Made by a program: the position numbers and the translations under genes | Source of the DNA: Lysobacterales bacterium | Lineage (GTDB): Bacteria > Pseudomonadota > Gammaproteobacteria > Xanthomonadales > Rhodanobacteraceae | Length of the DNA: 64,000 nucleotides | NCBI GenBank assembly: GCA_016707485.1 | Contig: JADJHN010000002.1 | Span: 186,001 to 250,000 of the forward strand | Direction of reading: 5' to 3' | Notes under the pieces: generated by a model | What the model saw: only the letters and a program-made list of their open reading frames with translations | Databases searched by the model: none | Told to the model about the DNA's origin: nothing | Shown here: positions 8,975-17,269 of the stretch, piece by piece | Layout of the letters: each line of letters opens with the position of its first letter | Numbering within the stretch: position 1 is the stretch's first letter

Positions 8975-9671
8975 CGGCTCGGACTCTCAATCAGGTTAAT
9001 GCTGGCAGATGGCCGATCGTCGCATCACGCGCTGTCGCGCCGGATTCCCGACAACCTCCGCATCCCCTCGGCGGCGGACGCGCAAGCGTAGCAAAGCCCG
9101 CGATCGGGCGCTGATTCGGCCGGCTCCCGACAACCGAAAGGCGGATCATCCCGAATCCCGATCGGGCAGATCAAGCTCGTCAATAGTCCCGGCCCACTGC
9201 GGGACCTGTTGGCCACGCGCGCAAGGACAACGAAGACGCCCGTCGGCCCGGTGCGGCAGAACACACCAGCGCCGTCGCCCGGCGATCCGGGCATACCGGC
9301 ACAAAAGTCTGCAAGCGCCAGCTTCGTCGCGCTGTCGGCCTGGGCCAGGCGACGGCGCTCAAGACCCATTGCGCCCGGCGGAGGGCGAACGGGTCGCCCA
9401 TGGGAAGAACAAAGGGTGAAGGCCGCCGCAAGTGCGACGAAAAATACTTGAGCGGGCCGCGCGCCTTCATTCGCACCATCACGCGCTACAGCGCCCCAAC
9501 GAACACGCTACGCATGGATCCCGCCATCACCGAAGTCGAGTCCGGGGGGTGCTCCAGGGCAACACACGCAGCCCTCGGTCGCATGCCTTGTTGCACGCAC
9601 GAGCTTTACCTGCATTGGGGTTTTTGCCGCGATCGTGCGTATTGGCTGTCGAACCCTTGCGGAATCAATCC
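8975..9671. other. 697-bp region between gspD and the secreted-protein gene
   Basis: I see no supportable gene. Several frames are open because of high GC, but their products are arginine/proline-rich, overlap on both strands and match nothing I know. The gspD promoter and that of the gene at 9672 should lie here; I could not identify clear -35/-10 pairs. The region is part of the insertion that separates gspC from gspD. Confidence 0.5.
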
Positions 9672-10418
9672 ATGCCCACCTTCATCCAGTTCCTTCGCCA
9701 CGCGCTTGCCACACTAGCCTTCACCTTGCCGGTCGCGGCGCTCGCGCAGATCGCGGCGCCCCTGGCCGAGCCCGGACCCGACCAGGTGATGCCGTGGTTC
9801 AACGGCCCCATCGCTCATATCGGCACCGTCCAGGCCTGCCTCAGCAATCCGCCAATTTACACCGACCGTGTGCTCGCCTATGCCGGGTTCAGCCATCCGC
9901 CGCCTTTGCGCACGCCCGCGGTCGGCGAAGTCTTCTACACCCATGTCCTTATCGGCCATCCCGGCAATCCCTGCAGCGGCAGCGCGGTCGGCCTCGAACT
10001 GATCCTGCCGCCCGGGGTGCAGATTGCGTATTCCCCGGCGAACCCGGTGTTCTGCTTCAGCGCGCGCGGCAATCCGCTGGTGCTCTACAACCTCGACGTC
10101 GATGCCGACTACGGCTGTCCGACCACGTTTCCACAGGGTCTGGAAGGCTACATGGTGATTCCGAAACGTGGCGGCCTGGGCAGCGCCTGGGGGATGCACC
10201 AGGGCTTCTACATCGAGATCCTGGTTCCGCTCATCGCGACCCAGGCGCAGGCCGGCAACAACCTGATCCGCTGGCGCATCAATCCCGACATCGGCGTGGT
10301 CGGTTACGCGCAGATCGGGCCGCAGGTCAACAACGACGTGCTCTTTCGCTCGGCGATGGAGGACGACATGCTCACGCTCGACCTGTGCACGCTCAGTCCG
10401 ACACCGCAGGGCTGCTGA
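9672..10418 (+). CDS. Secreted protein of unknown function inside the gsp locus
   Basis: I do not recognise a family. The 248-aa product begins with a clear signal peptide (residues 1-26, ending VAALAQ), so it is exported. The mature part is rich in Gly, Pro and Asn and has about six cysteines (QACLSN, NPCSGS, VFCFSA, YGCPTT, LDLCTL and the terminal Cys), which suggests disulfide-stabilised folding outside the cytoplasm. The upstream in-frame extension to 9432 is Arg/His-rich and rejected. It lies on the strand opposite to gspC and gspD and between them, so it could be a type II substrate; that is inference from position only. Confidence 0.75.
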   Translation: MPTFIQFLRHALATLAFTLPVAALAQIAAPLAEPGPDQVMPWFNGPIAHIGTVQACLSNPPIYTDRVLAYAGFSHPPPLRTPAVGEVFYTHVLIGHPGNPCSGSAVGLELILPPGVQIAYSPANPVFCFSARGNPLVLYNLDVDADYGCPTTFPQGLEGYMVIPKRGGLGSAWGMHQGFYIEILVPLIATQAQAGNNLIRWRINPDIGVVGYAQIGPQVNNDVLFRSAMEDDMLTLDLCTLSPTPQGC

Positions 10419-10509
10419 TTTGTCGTCGATCGGTGAAACCCGCCAGAAGCTTTCGATGAATGCCTGCTTCCGTGACCCAAGCGTCAGGCATGCTTTTTCC
10501 AGGGTCGGA

Positions 10510-11442
10510 TCAATCGCGCAACTTCACATCGACCTCGGTCGGCACGCCGCCGCGCCTTACGGTGACGCGCGCGCTGCCGGCAGTACCCAGGCTTTCGACG
10601 ATCTGCTGACCACGCGCGACTGAATCGACCGGAATGCCGTTGACGGCGGTGACGATATCGCCGGGCTGCAGACCCAGCCTGCCGATCAGCGCCGCGTCGC
10701 CATTCGCGGCGGAGACGCGCACGCCGGCGATCTGGCCATTGTTGATGACCGGATCGATGCGCACATTGCTGGCCAACTCGGCAGGATTGCCACCGATCTT
10801 GTCCATCGTCTTCTGCCAGTCGAGTGCGCCATGGGCCAACTGCGGGGGTGCGAAAATCGGCAGCGGGCCGGGATCGGTGGCGGGACCCGGCGCCGCGTTG
10901 CGCAGGGATTTCCCACCGCGCTGGTCCGGCGGAATCGGCGCCACGCGCTCGGCCGCTTCATCGCGGGCAAGAGCGAGAATTTCCTGCACGCCGTCGTGTT
11001 TCAGGACGACCCGGTCGGAATGCACTTCATCCAGGATGACTCCGGCGACAATTTCCTCGCCGACCCGCCAGGCGCGCTCGTTGCCCTGGGCATCGGCAAT
11101 CACGGCGATGCCGCTGCGCGGATCGGCATCGGCCAGGGTGCCGCGCAGACTCAGGTTGAGAGTTGTAGTCGGCGCATTGCGCTGCAGCGATTGTTGCTGC
11201 AGCGGAGTTCCAAAAAGATGCCATTTGGAAACCGAGACACCCGGCGCGGCACTCGCCGCCGTGGTCGCCTGCAACGGCCGCGTTGCCAGGCCATCATCAG
11301 TCGGCACCAGCAACCAGAACGTGCGCGCCAGCAACCACAGCAGGATCAGCGCGGCAATGGCGAAGACGAGCATCGCCGAGCGCTCCGACCAGCGATCACG
11401 ATCCGCTCCGCCCCAGCCTGCATTGCCCAGTCGCTTCAACAT
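10510..11442 (-). CDS. gspC: Type II secretion system inner-membrane protein GspC
   Basis: GspC links the inner-membrane platform to the secretin and may select substrates. The 310-aa product has one membrane helix (about residues 22-44), an HR domain (SVSKWHLFGTPL, then LRGTLADADPRSGIAVIAD), a Pro-rich linker, and a C-terminal PDZ domain (GRLGLQPGDIVTAVNG). The ATG at 11442 is preferred over a TTG one codon upstream. It is co-directional with gspD but separated from it by an oppositely oriented gene. Other gsp genes (F to N) are not in the window. Confidence 0.92.
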   Translation of the reverse strand: MLKRLGNAGWGGADRDRWSERSAMLVFAIAALILLWLLARTFWLLVPTDDGLATRPLQATTAASAAPGVSVSKWHLFGTPLQQQSLQRNAPTTTLNLSLRGTLADADPRSGIAVIADAQGNERAWRVGEEIVAGVILDEVHSDRVVLKHDGVQEILALARDEAAERVAPIPPDQRGGKSLRNAAPGPATDPGPLPIFAPPQLAHGALDWQKTMDKIGGNPAELASNVRIDPVINNGQIAGVRVSAANGDAALIGRLGLQPGDIVTAVNGIPVDSVARGQQIVESLGTAGSARVTVRRGGVPTEVDVKLRD

Positions 11443-11576
11443 CAATTCCAGTCACCCCGGCCAAGGTGGAACTCTAGCAAATCCCGCCAGCCGTCGAAGT
11501 CGCCAGACCGGATTGGCACGTTGGCGGCGCGGGCGGCTTTCGCGCGAGTCAGCGCGAAGCGTTCCTGCACGACCGC

Positions 11577-13289
11577 TCAGTGCCTTCCGAAAAAGCTCGC
11601 GATGCGATTGAAGAAGCCCGGCTTCTTGTGCGCGGCCGCGGCAACACCATCTTCCATCGCGGGCTTGCTGCCGGTGGCGTCGACCCGCGCAGCACGCTCG
11701 CGGCGCGGCTTGCGTTCATTGCGCGGCGCCTCGGCCTGGCCGTTCGAACCGGCGGACGTTGCTGTCTTTGGCTGCTGCTCATCGCCCTTGCCACGATTGC
11801 GACCCCGACCGCCACGACGACGACGCTTCTTGTCCGGATCGGCGGCGGCGACGGAATCCGTGGCATTGACGACAGCTGACACTGCCGGCGCGACCCTGAC
11901 CGTCGGCGGCGTTTCCGCGCGCCGGGGCGCAGCCGACGCGCGTCGGGGTCCACGTCCGCCCGCACGCGAACCCGCTGCCGAGGATCCGCGACCGGAGGAA
12001 TGCGATTTCTGCTCCTTCGGCGGCGCCCCGGCGGTGTTGCGCAAGTCGTCGGCCGCATTCGCCTCGGCATCTTCGGCGGACATGTCGATCTTTTCGCGCA
12101 CGCGCGGCGGCGGGATTACCAGCAACTCGGGCTCGACGCGTGCGGTCGGGATCTTCTGGTCGATATACGCCTCGATGTCCGGCAAGCCCATCGCATAGCG
12201 GTCACAGGCGAAGCTGATGGCGTCGCCTTCGGCACCGAGACGCGCGGTGCGACCGATGCGGTGGACGTAGTCCTCGGCATCCTGCGGCAGGTCAAAGTTG
12301 AAAACATGCGATACCGCCGGGATATGCAGGCCGCGCGCGGCCACATCGGTGGCCACGAGCAATTCGATGTCGCCCTTCTGGAAGCGTGCGAGCAGGCGTT
12401 CGCGCTTGGCTTGCGGCACGTCACCGGACAGCGTGGCGACGCGATGACCGTTGCGCTCGAGCGCACGCGTGAGCCGCTCGGCCATCGCCTTGGTGTTGAT
12501 GAAGATGATGCTGCGATGCTCGTCAAGCTTGCCGAGCAGGTTCAACAGCAGCGGTATTTTTTCCTCGGTCGACGGGAAATAGACCACCTGACGCACGCGG
12601 TCGGCGGTCACCGTCTCGGTTTCCGCCGTGACCTTGTCCGGGCTGTTCATGTGGTCGTAGGCGAGTTCGAGCACGCGATGGCTCAGCGTGGCCGAAAACA
12701 GCATGCCCTGACGCTGGTCCGGCGGCGGCATGCGCCGCATCAGGAAACGCACATCCTTGATGAAACCGAGATCGAACATGCGATCGGCCTCGTCGAGCAC
12801 GCAGACATCGACAGCGCGGAACGAGACCACGTGTTGCTTGAGGTAATCGATGATGCGGCCCGGCGTGGCGATGACGATGTCGACGCCGTTCTTCAGCATT
12901 TCGCGCTGCTTGTCGTAATCGACGCCGCCGTAGACAAGGGCCGAGGTCAATCCGGTATGGCGGCCGATGTTGCGGAAATCCTTCTCGATCTGGATCGCCA
13001 GTTCGCGCGTCGGCGCCAGAATGACCGCACGCGGATCGCCGGACTTGCGCTCGGCCAAGGCCGGCTTGGTCAGCAGGCGATTGAGCACGGCGACAAGGAA
13101 GGCGGCGGTCTTGCCGGTTCCGGTCTGCGCCTGGCCGGCGATGTCGCGGCCCTCGAGGGCGATCGGCAGGGTCAATGCCTGGATCGGCGTGCAGCGGATG
13201 AAGCCGGTGTCGTTGAGGCCGGCCAGCAGGCTCGGGTGCAGATCGAAACTTTCAAAGACGGTGTCGGTAAGCGGTTGTGTATGTGACAT
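11577..13289 (-). CDS. rhlB: ATP-dependent RNA helicase RhlB (DEAD box)
   Basis: RhlB unwinds RNA and in gammaproteobacteria works with the RNase E degradosome. The 570-aa protein has the whole DEAD-box core: Q motif (FIRCTPIQALTLP), motif I AQTGTGKT, PTRELA, TPGRI, DEAD in VLDEADRMFD, SAT, and motif VI HRIGRTAR. A long basic, low-complexity tail (about residues 400-570) contains Arg/Gly-rich and KKRRRRGGRGRNRG stretches, probably for RNA or partner binding. It is longer than E. coli RhlB (about 420 aa) because of this tail. It diverges from trxA and rho, an arrangement known from Xanthomonadales. Confidence 0.95.
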   Translation of the reverse strand: MSHTQPLTDTVFESFDLHPSLLAGLNDTGFIRCTPIQALTLPIALEGRDIAGQAQTGTGKTAAFLVAVLNRLLTKPALAERKSGDPRAVILAPTRELAIQIEKDFRNIGRHTGLTSALVYGGVDYDKQREMLKNGVDIVIATPGRIIDYLKQHVVSFRAVDVCVLDEADRMFDLGFIKDVRFLMRRMPPPDQRQGMLFSATLSHRVLELAYDHMNSPDKVTAETETVTADRVRQVVYFPSTEEKIPLLLNLLGKLDEHRSIIFINTKAMAERLTRALERNGHRVATLSGDVPQAKRERLLARFQKGDIELLVATDVAARGLHIPAVSHVFNFDLPQDAEDYVHRIGRTARLGAEGDAISFACDRYAMGLPDIEAYIDQKIPTARVEPELLVIPPPRVREKIDMSAEDAEANAADDLRNTAGAPPKEQKSHSSGRGSSAAGSRAGGRGPRRASAAPRRAETPPTVRVAPAVSAVVNATDSVAAADPDKKRRRRGGRGRNRGKGDEQQPKTATSAGSNGQAEAPRNERKPRRERAARVDATGSKPAMEDGVAAAAHKKPGFFNRIASFFGRH

Positions 13290-13667
13290 TCAATAGGGAT
13301 CTCGTGGAGTCGGCCGCGTGAACTGCGATGCGGGGAGCCCTGGCGGCAGAAATCTTCGTGGGGCTGGCCGTGGTGCGCCAGCATGGCCTCGGCCAGGCAC
13401 AGGCGCGACCACGCAGGTGATGGCCAACTCCCCCGTCGCCGGGAAATCCCGAAGACGCAATGCGAAATTTCTGTCGCCAAGGCTCCTTGTGCGGAATGGA
13501 TCCGCCCCCAACTTGCGCAGGACAGCCGATTGGGCTGAAATGGACTGCAATGAGCACGCGCTCGTTGAGCAATCCACGCCATGAAGCCGGGCAAGTGTAG
13601 CCGAAGCTGCCGCGACCCGCTTGGAATACGGCACAATCCTTGACTCTTGACCCTTTGGAGGTTCCGC
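13290..13667. other. Divergent intergenic region between rhlB and trxA
   Basis: This 378-bp stretch has no convincing gene. It must carry the rhlB promoter on the minus strand and the trxA promoter on the plus strand. A TGGAGG ribosome binding site for trxA is clear at its right end (13655-13660); no strong sigma-70 elements stand out. Confidence 0.5.
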
Positions 13668-13997
13668 GTGAGCCAGCAAATCGCCCATGTCAGCGACGAC
13701 CAGTTCGACGCCGAAGTATTGCAATCGTCCGAGCCGGTGCTGGTCGACTTCTGGGCCGAATGGTGCGGCCCGTGCAAGATGATCGCGCCGATCCTCGATG
13801 AACTGGCGGAAACCTATGGTGGCCGCCTCAAGGTGGCCAAGATCAATATCGACCACAACCAGAAAACCCCGCGCAACTACAACGTGCGAGGCATTCCGAC
13901 CTTGATGATCTTCAAGAACGGCAAGGTCGAAGCCACGCAAATCGGAGCCGTCAGCAAGACCCAACTGAGCCAGATGATCGACACTGCCATTGCCTGA
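13668..13997 (+). CDS. trxA: Thioredoxin
   Basis: This is a cytoplasmic disulfide reductase of 109 aa with active site WCGPC and the cis-proline loop RGIPTLMIF. The start is taken as the GTG at 13668, preceded by TGGAGG at 7-bp spacing; an in-frame TTG further upstream would add seven residues unlike the family. It is followed by rho after 220 bp that hold a stem-loop repeat (14002-14083). Reduced thioredoxin may also serve the arsenate reductase at 43470, but that link is general knowledge and not shown here. Confidence 0.97.
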   Translation: MSQQIAHVSDDQFDAEVLQSSEPVLVDFWAEWCGPCKMIAPILDELAETYGGRLKVAKINIDHNQKTPRNYNVRGIPTLMIFKNGKVEATQIGAVSKTQLSQMIDTAIA

Positions 13998-14001
13998 AAG
14001 G

Positions 14002-14083
14002 CCGGGAGACGGGAGTGGGGAACAGGGAATGCTTCAAAAGCAAGCGTGTCAGCTCCCCCCCATTCCCTGCTCCCTGTTCCCGG
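14002..14083. repeat. Dispersed GGGAAT-type stem-loop element, copy a (trxA-rho)
   Basis: A purine-rich arm (GGGAGTGGGGAACAGGGAAT, within 14002-14031) faces a pyrimidine arm (CCATTCCCTGCTCCCTGTTCCC, within 14060-14083). The loop is about 28 nt. It is a member of the family seen at 28319, 29632, 31044 and 31867. Confidence 0.75.
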
Positions 14084-14217
14084 TTTCCAAAGCTGGACGC
14101 CCGCAAAACGCGGTGCTAAGTTAGTGGCGTAGTGACAGGGAGCGCATTCGCTCCCCCTTCCCGCAACACCCCCTCCATCCCTTCTCTTTTCCCTTTTACG
14201 GCACCCAAGGTCCGTCC

Positions 14218-16044
14218 GTGTCCGATACCGAAAATCCCAATGGTGGCGAAAGCCCCACGCCGCCGACTCGTGCGGAAACACCCAAACGTGCACCGCGCGC
14301 AGCGCGTGCGCCACGTGCCGAGAGCAAGGCGCCCGCTGCGGATTCGCCCGGCGAATCCACGGCCACGCAGCGCGAGCCAGCACCGGCGAGGCGCGAGAGC
14401 AGCGCCGCGGTCGATGAAGGAAATCGCCGCGAACCCGTGCGCACGGTGGAGACCTCGGGCAACCAGGCACCACCCGCCCAAAGCGGCGAATCCGCGGGCA
14501 ATGGCAACAGCCAGGGCAACGGCAACGCGCAGGAAGGCGGCGGCCAAGCGCAGGTGCGCGAAGGCAACGGGCAGGAAGGCGGCAATCCAAACCAGCAGCG
14601 CCATCCCAACCAGCAGAACCGCAACAACCAGCAAGGTCAGGGCCAAGGCCAGGGACGCCAGGGTCCGCGCGGTCGCCGTGACCGCAACCGTCCGCCTGGC
14701 AACCGCCCGCAGAACCCCGCTCATCGCGGACTGCCGCGCGACGACGATGATTACGATGCGAGTCAGGAAACCGGCCCGCTGATCGATCTGAACGAGCTCA
14801 AGCGCAAGAATGCCTATGAGCTGATCGCCCTGGCCGAGTCGCTCGGCGTGCAGGAGGGCGTTGCCCGCGCGCGCAAGCAGGACATGATCTTCAATATCCT
14901 GAAGGCGCATGCCAAGGCGGGCGGCGGCATTTACGGCGAAGGTGTTCTGGAAATCCTGCAGGACGGCTTCGGTTTCCTGCGTGGTCCGGACCAGTCCTAC
15001 CTGGCCGGCCCGGACGATATCTATGTGTCGCCCTCGCAGACACGCCGCTTCAACCTGCGCACCGGCGACTACATTGCCGGACGCATTCGCCCTCCCAAGG
15101 AAGGCGAGCGCTATTTCGCCCTGCTCAAGGTCGACCACATCAATGGCGAGCCACCGGAGGCATCGAAGAACAAGGCCCTGTTCGAGAACCTGACCGCGCT
15201 GTTCCCGCGCAAGGCATTCCGCCTCGAACGCGGCAACGGCTCGACCGAGGACATCACCGGGCGCATCCTCGACCTGGTCGCGCCGATCGGCCGGGGCCAG
15301 CGCGGCCTGATCGTCTCGCAGCCGAAAGCCGGCAAGACGATGATGCTGCAAAACGTGGCCCAGGCCATCGTGCACAACCATCCGGACGTGCACCTGATCA
15401 TCCTGCTGATCGACGAGCGGCCCGAGGAAGTCACCGAGATGCAGCGCGGCGTGCGCGCCGAGGTCATCTCCTCGACCTTCGACGAGCCGGCTACGCGCCA
15501 TGTGCAGGTCGCCGAAATGGTCATCGAGCGCGCCAAGCGCCTGGTCGAGCACAAGAAGGACGTGGTCATCCTGCTTGATTCGATCACCCGCCTCGCGCGC
15601 GCCTACAACACGGTGATTCCGTCGTCGGGCAAGGTGCTGACCGGCGGTGTCGATGCGAATGCCTTGCAGCGGCCGAAGCGCTTCTTCGGCGCCGCGCGCA
15701 ATGTCGAGGAAGGCGGTTCGCTGACCATCATCGCCACGGCGCTGGTCGAGACCGGCTCGAAGATGGACGAGGTGATCTACGAGGAGTTCAAGGGCACCGG
15801 CAACATGGAAGTGCACTTGAGCCGCCGTATTTCCGAGAAGCGCGTGTATCCGTCGATCGACATCAATCGTTCGGGCACGCGCCGCGAGGAATTGCTGATC
15901 GAGCCGGACATGCTGCAGAAGATCTGGATCCTCAGGAAGCTGCTGCATCCGATGGACGAGCTCGCGGCCATGGAGTTCATGCTCGACAAGATGAAGAACA
16001 CCAAGTCCAACGACGAATTCTTCAACTCGATGAAGCGCGGCTGA
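14218..16044 (+). CDS. rho: Transcription termination factor Rho with long low-complexity N-terminus
   Basis: This is the hexameric RNA helicase that ends transcription at Rho-dependent sites. From about residue 187 the protein is a normal Rho: DLNELKRKNAYELIALAESLG, RNA-binding cold-shock fold (GFGFLRGPDQSYLAGPDDIYVS), and a P-loop around residue 370 (SQPKAGKT). LIDERPEEVTEM, the Q and R loops, and the end of the protein (FFNSMKRG) follow. The first ~185 residues are an extension absent from E. coli Rho (419 aa). It is rich in Ala/Arg/Pro, then Gln/Asn/Gly, and predicted disordered. Start is GTG at 14218. A terminator follows at 16073. Confidence 0.97.
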   Translation: MSDTENPNGGESPTPPTRAETPKRAPRAARAPRAESKAPAADSPGESTATQREPAPARRESSAAVDEGNRREPVRTVETSGNQAPPAQSGESAGNGNSQGNGNAQEGGGQAQVREGNGQEGGNPNQQRHPNQQNRNNQQGQGQGQGRQGPRGRRDRNRPPGNRPQNPAHRGLPRDDDDYDASQETGPLIDLNELKRKNAYELIALAESLGVQEGVARARKQDMIFNILKAHAKAGGGIYGEGVLEILQDGFGFLRGPDQSYLAGPDDIYVSPSQTRRFNLRTGDYIAGRIRPPKEGERYFALLKVDHINGEPPEASKNKALFENLTALFPRKAFRLERGNGSTEDITGRILDLVAPIGRGQRGLIVSQPKAGKTMMLQNVAQAIVHNHPDVHLIILLIDERPEEVTEMQRGVRAEVISSTFDEPATRHVQVAEMVIERAKRLVEHKKDVVILLDSITRLARAYNTVIPSSGKVLTGGVDANALQRPKRFFGAARNVEEGGSLTIIATALVETGSKMDEVIYEEFKGTGNMEVHLSRRISEKRVYPSIDINRSGTRREELLIEPDMLQKIWILRKLLHPMDELAAMEFMLDKMKNTKSNDEFFNSMKRG

Positions 16045-16072
16045 TCGCGGGCCAGCGCGGATTCCGGCAAGG

Positions 16073-16092
16073 GCCGCCGCAAGGCGGCTTTT
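16073..16092 (+). terminator. Terminator downstream of rho
   Basis: GCCGCC-GCAA-GGCGGC is followed by TTTTGC, 28 bp past the rho stop. It is a compact GNRA-loop terminator on the + strand. Confidence 0.75.
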
Positions 16093-16104
16093 GCGTTTCG
16101 GGCA

Positions 16105-16229
16105 CTACGGTTCGGGATGCGCTGCGTAGAGTCTGCGCCGCGTGCCCGGCGGACTGATCGAATAACGCTTGTAATGCCATTGGTATTGCAGCGGGGCGAT
16201 GCGCACGCAGCGCTCGACGCCCTCCTTCA
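16105..16229 (-). pseudogene. Displaced 3' end of an lpxL-like acyltransferase gene
   Basis: Read on the minus strand this encodes the last residues of the acyltransferase at 23423-24310. Shared residues run through EGVERCVRIAPLQYQWHYKR and YSISPPG, after which the two copies differ: TRRRLYAAHPEP here, PKRRLY there. It has no 5' part. It sits 60 bp after the rho stop, convergent with rho, which is where the end of an intact lpxL gene would lie if the defence cassette were absent. I read it as the original or exchanged gene end left by insertion of the cassette. Confidence 0.85.
16148..16229. repeat. 82-bp direct repeat, left copy, flanking the defence cassette
   Basis: It matches 23448-23529 at 79 or 80 of 82 positions (differences at 16195, 16225 and possibly the last base) in the same orientation, exactly 7300 bp apart. 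Identity stops abruptly at both ends. The repeat is the 3' coding end of the lpxL-like gene. Confidence 0.9.
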
Positions 16230-16273
16230 AAGCTCTTTCAAGGCAACCCATTCCGGTGGGGTTTGAAGAATGA

Positions 16274-16288
16274 GAGGGGACACCCCTC
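16274..16288. repeat. Short perfect hairpin at the left end of the cassette
   Basis: GAGGGG-ACA-CCCCTC, with no T-run on either side. It lies between the lpxL remnant and dinD. Function unknown. Confidence 0.5.
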
Positions 16289-16308
16289 ACCAAACAGCAA
16301 TCAACCAC

Positions 16309-16335
16309 GATGGGTATCGCTACGCTCGACCCATC
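16309..16335. repeat. GATGGGT-type palindromic repeat abutting the dinD stop
   Basis: The arms GATGGGT (16309-16315) and ACCCATC (16329-16335) enclose ATCGCTACGCTCG, itself partly self-complementary. A very similar palindrome (GTAGGATGGGT...ACCCATC) is dispersed in many proteobacterial genomes. It touches the dinD stop codon and could act as its transcript end or as an insertion target. Confidence 0.6.
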
Positions 16336-17193
16336 CTACGGGGCCTTGTCCGTCTTCTTGAGCTGCTTCCTCTTATCGGACTCGAGCTGCCGGATGCTCT
16401 TGCCCGGCACCGGCAGGTGTTCCGGCATGGTGCCGCCCAGATCCTTGATGGTCTGGCGCACCTTGCGGCCCACATCGAAGTGGGTCTGGTTGGCCTGCGT
16501 CTTGCCACGCACATTGTCGCGCTTGAGCTTTTCCTCGGCCTGGGTGGCACGGAACAGATTGGCCGCCAATTCCGTGCTGCCCATGTGGTCGAGGATTTTC
16601 TGGCTTTTCTTCAAGCCCTTGTGGGCATGGATGTCCTTCGCGCCCAGTCCGCCGTACAGGCCCTTGTAGCCGTGGTCCTGGAAGATGGCGTAGTCCAGCG
16701 GGGTGTCCACGCCGGCGTCCCTCGCTGCAGCAGCCAGATGCTTGTTGTGGCTGGTCAGTTCATTGCGGATGGCCAGACGTTTGTCATCTTCACTCAGTCG
16801 CGCGAACTGCGCATCATCGGCCAACTCCTGGCGGCGAGTCTGGATGGCGAAATAGGCCTGGCCGTTGGCGATGACGGGCTTGGCGGGGTCGCCATTTTGC
16901 ACGACCAGGTAACAGGCGTAACGGGACAGGCGCACGTCCTCGACCTCGCGCTGCGCGCCGGAGCCGATCTCGACCATTGTGAGGATATCCTCCATATGGT
17001 CTTCCACCCGCTGCTTGCTGTTGCGACAAGCCTCTCGCGCACGCTCCAGCACCGGCAGAAAGTGTCGGTACTGGGAGTATTCCAGCACCCTGGCAAGCTC
17101 TCGCGCCAGCCAGTATTCGTTGCCGTCGTTGTCCAAATGACGTATGCCGTCGAAAGTGGCCTGATGCTGTTTGCTTATTTTCCTTGTGGTCAT
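16336..17193 (-). CDS. dinD: DNA damage-inducible protein D (DinD) homologue
   Basis: In E. coli DinD disassembles RecA filaments and is induced by DNA damage. The 285-aa protein has the family's BRO-N-like start (FDGIRHLDNDGNEYWLARELARVL) and a helical remainder with EIGSGAQREVEDVRLSRYAC and YKGLYGGLGAKDIHAHKGL. AAGGAG lies at good distance before the ATG at 17193. It is last in the hsdR-hsdMS-TIR-dinD series on the minus strand, 76 bp after the TIR gene. No LexA-type site was recognised upstream. Homologues are often found in type I restriction loci, which fits a role tied to DNA breaks made by restriction. Confidence 0.9.
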   Translation of the reverse strand: MTTRKISKQHQATFDGIRHLDNDGNEYWLARELARVLEYSQYRHFLPVLERAREACRNSKQRVEDHMEDILTMVEIGSGAQREVEDVRLSRYACYLVVQNGDPAKPVIANGQAYFAIQTRRQELADDAQFARLSEDDKRLAIRNELTSHNKHLAAAARDAGVDTPLDYAIFQDHGYKGLYGGLGAKDIHAHKGLKKSQKILDHMGSTELAANLFRATQAEEKLKRDNVRGKTQANQTHFDVGRKVRQTIKDLGGTMPEHLPVPGKSIRQLESDKRKQLKKTDKAP

Positions 17194-17234
17194 GACACGT
17201 CTCCTTGTGTGTTGAAAGCTTGGGTGAGCAGGAC

Positions 17235-17265
17235 CGTAGAGTGCAATCGCGCAATTCGCTCTACG
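17235..17265. repeat. Hairpin between the TIR gene and dinD
   Basis: CGTAGAG and CTCTACG arms enclose a 17-nt interior holding GCAATCGCGCAATT. There is no T-run, so it is not an obvious terminator. It could set the relative level of dinD. Confidence 0.4.
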
Positions 17266-17269
17266 TGAA

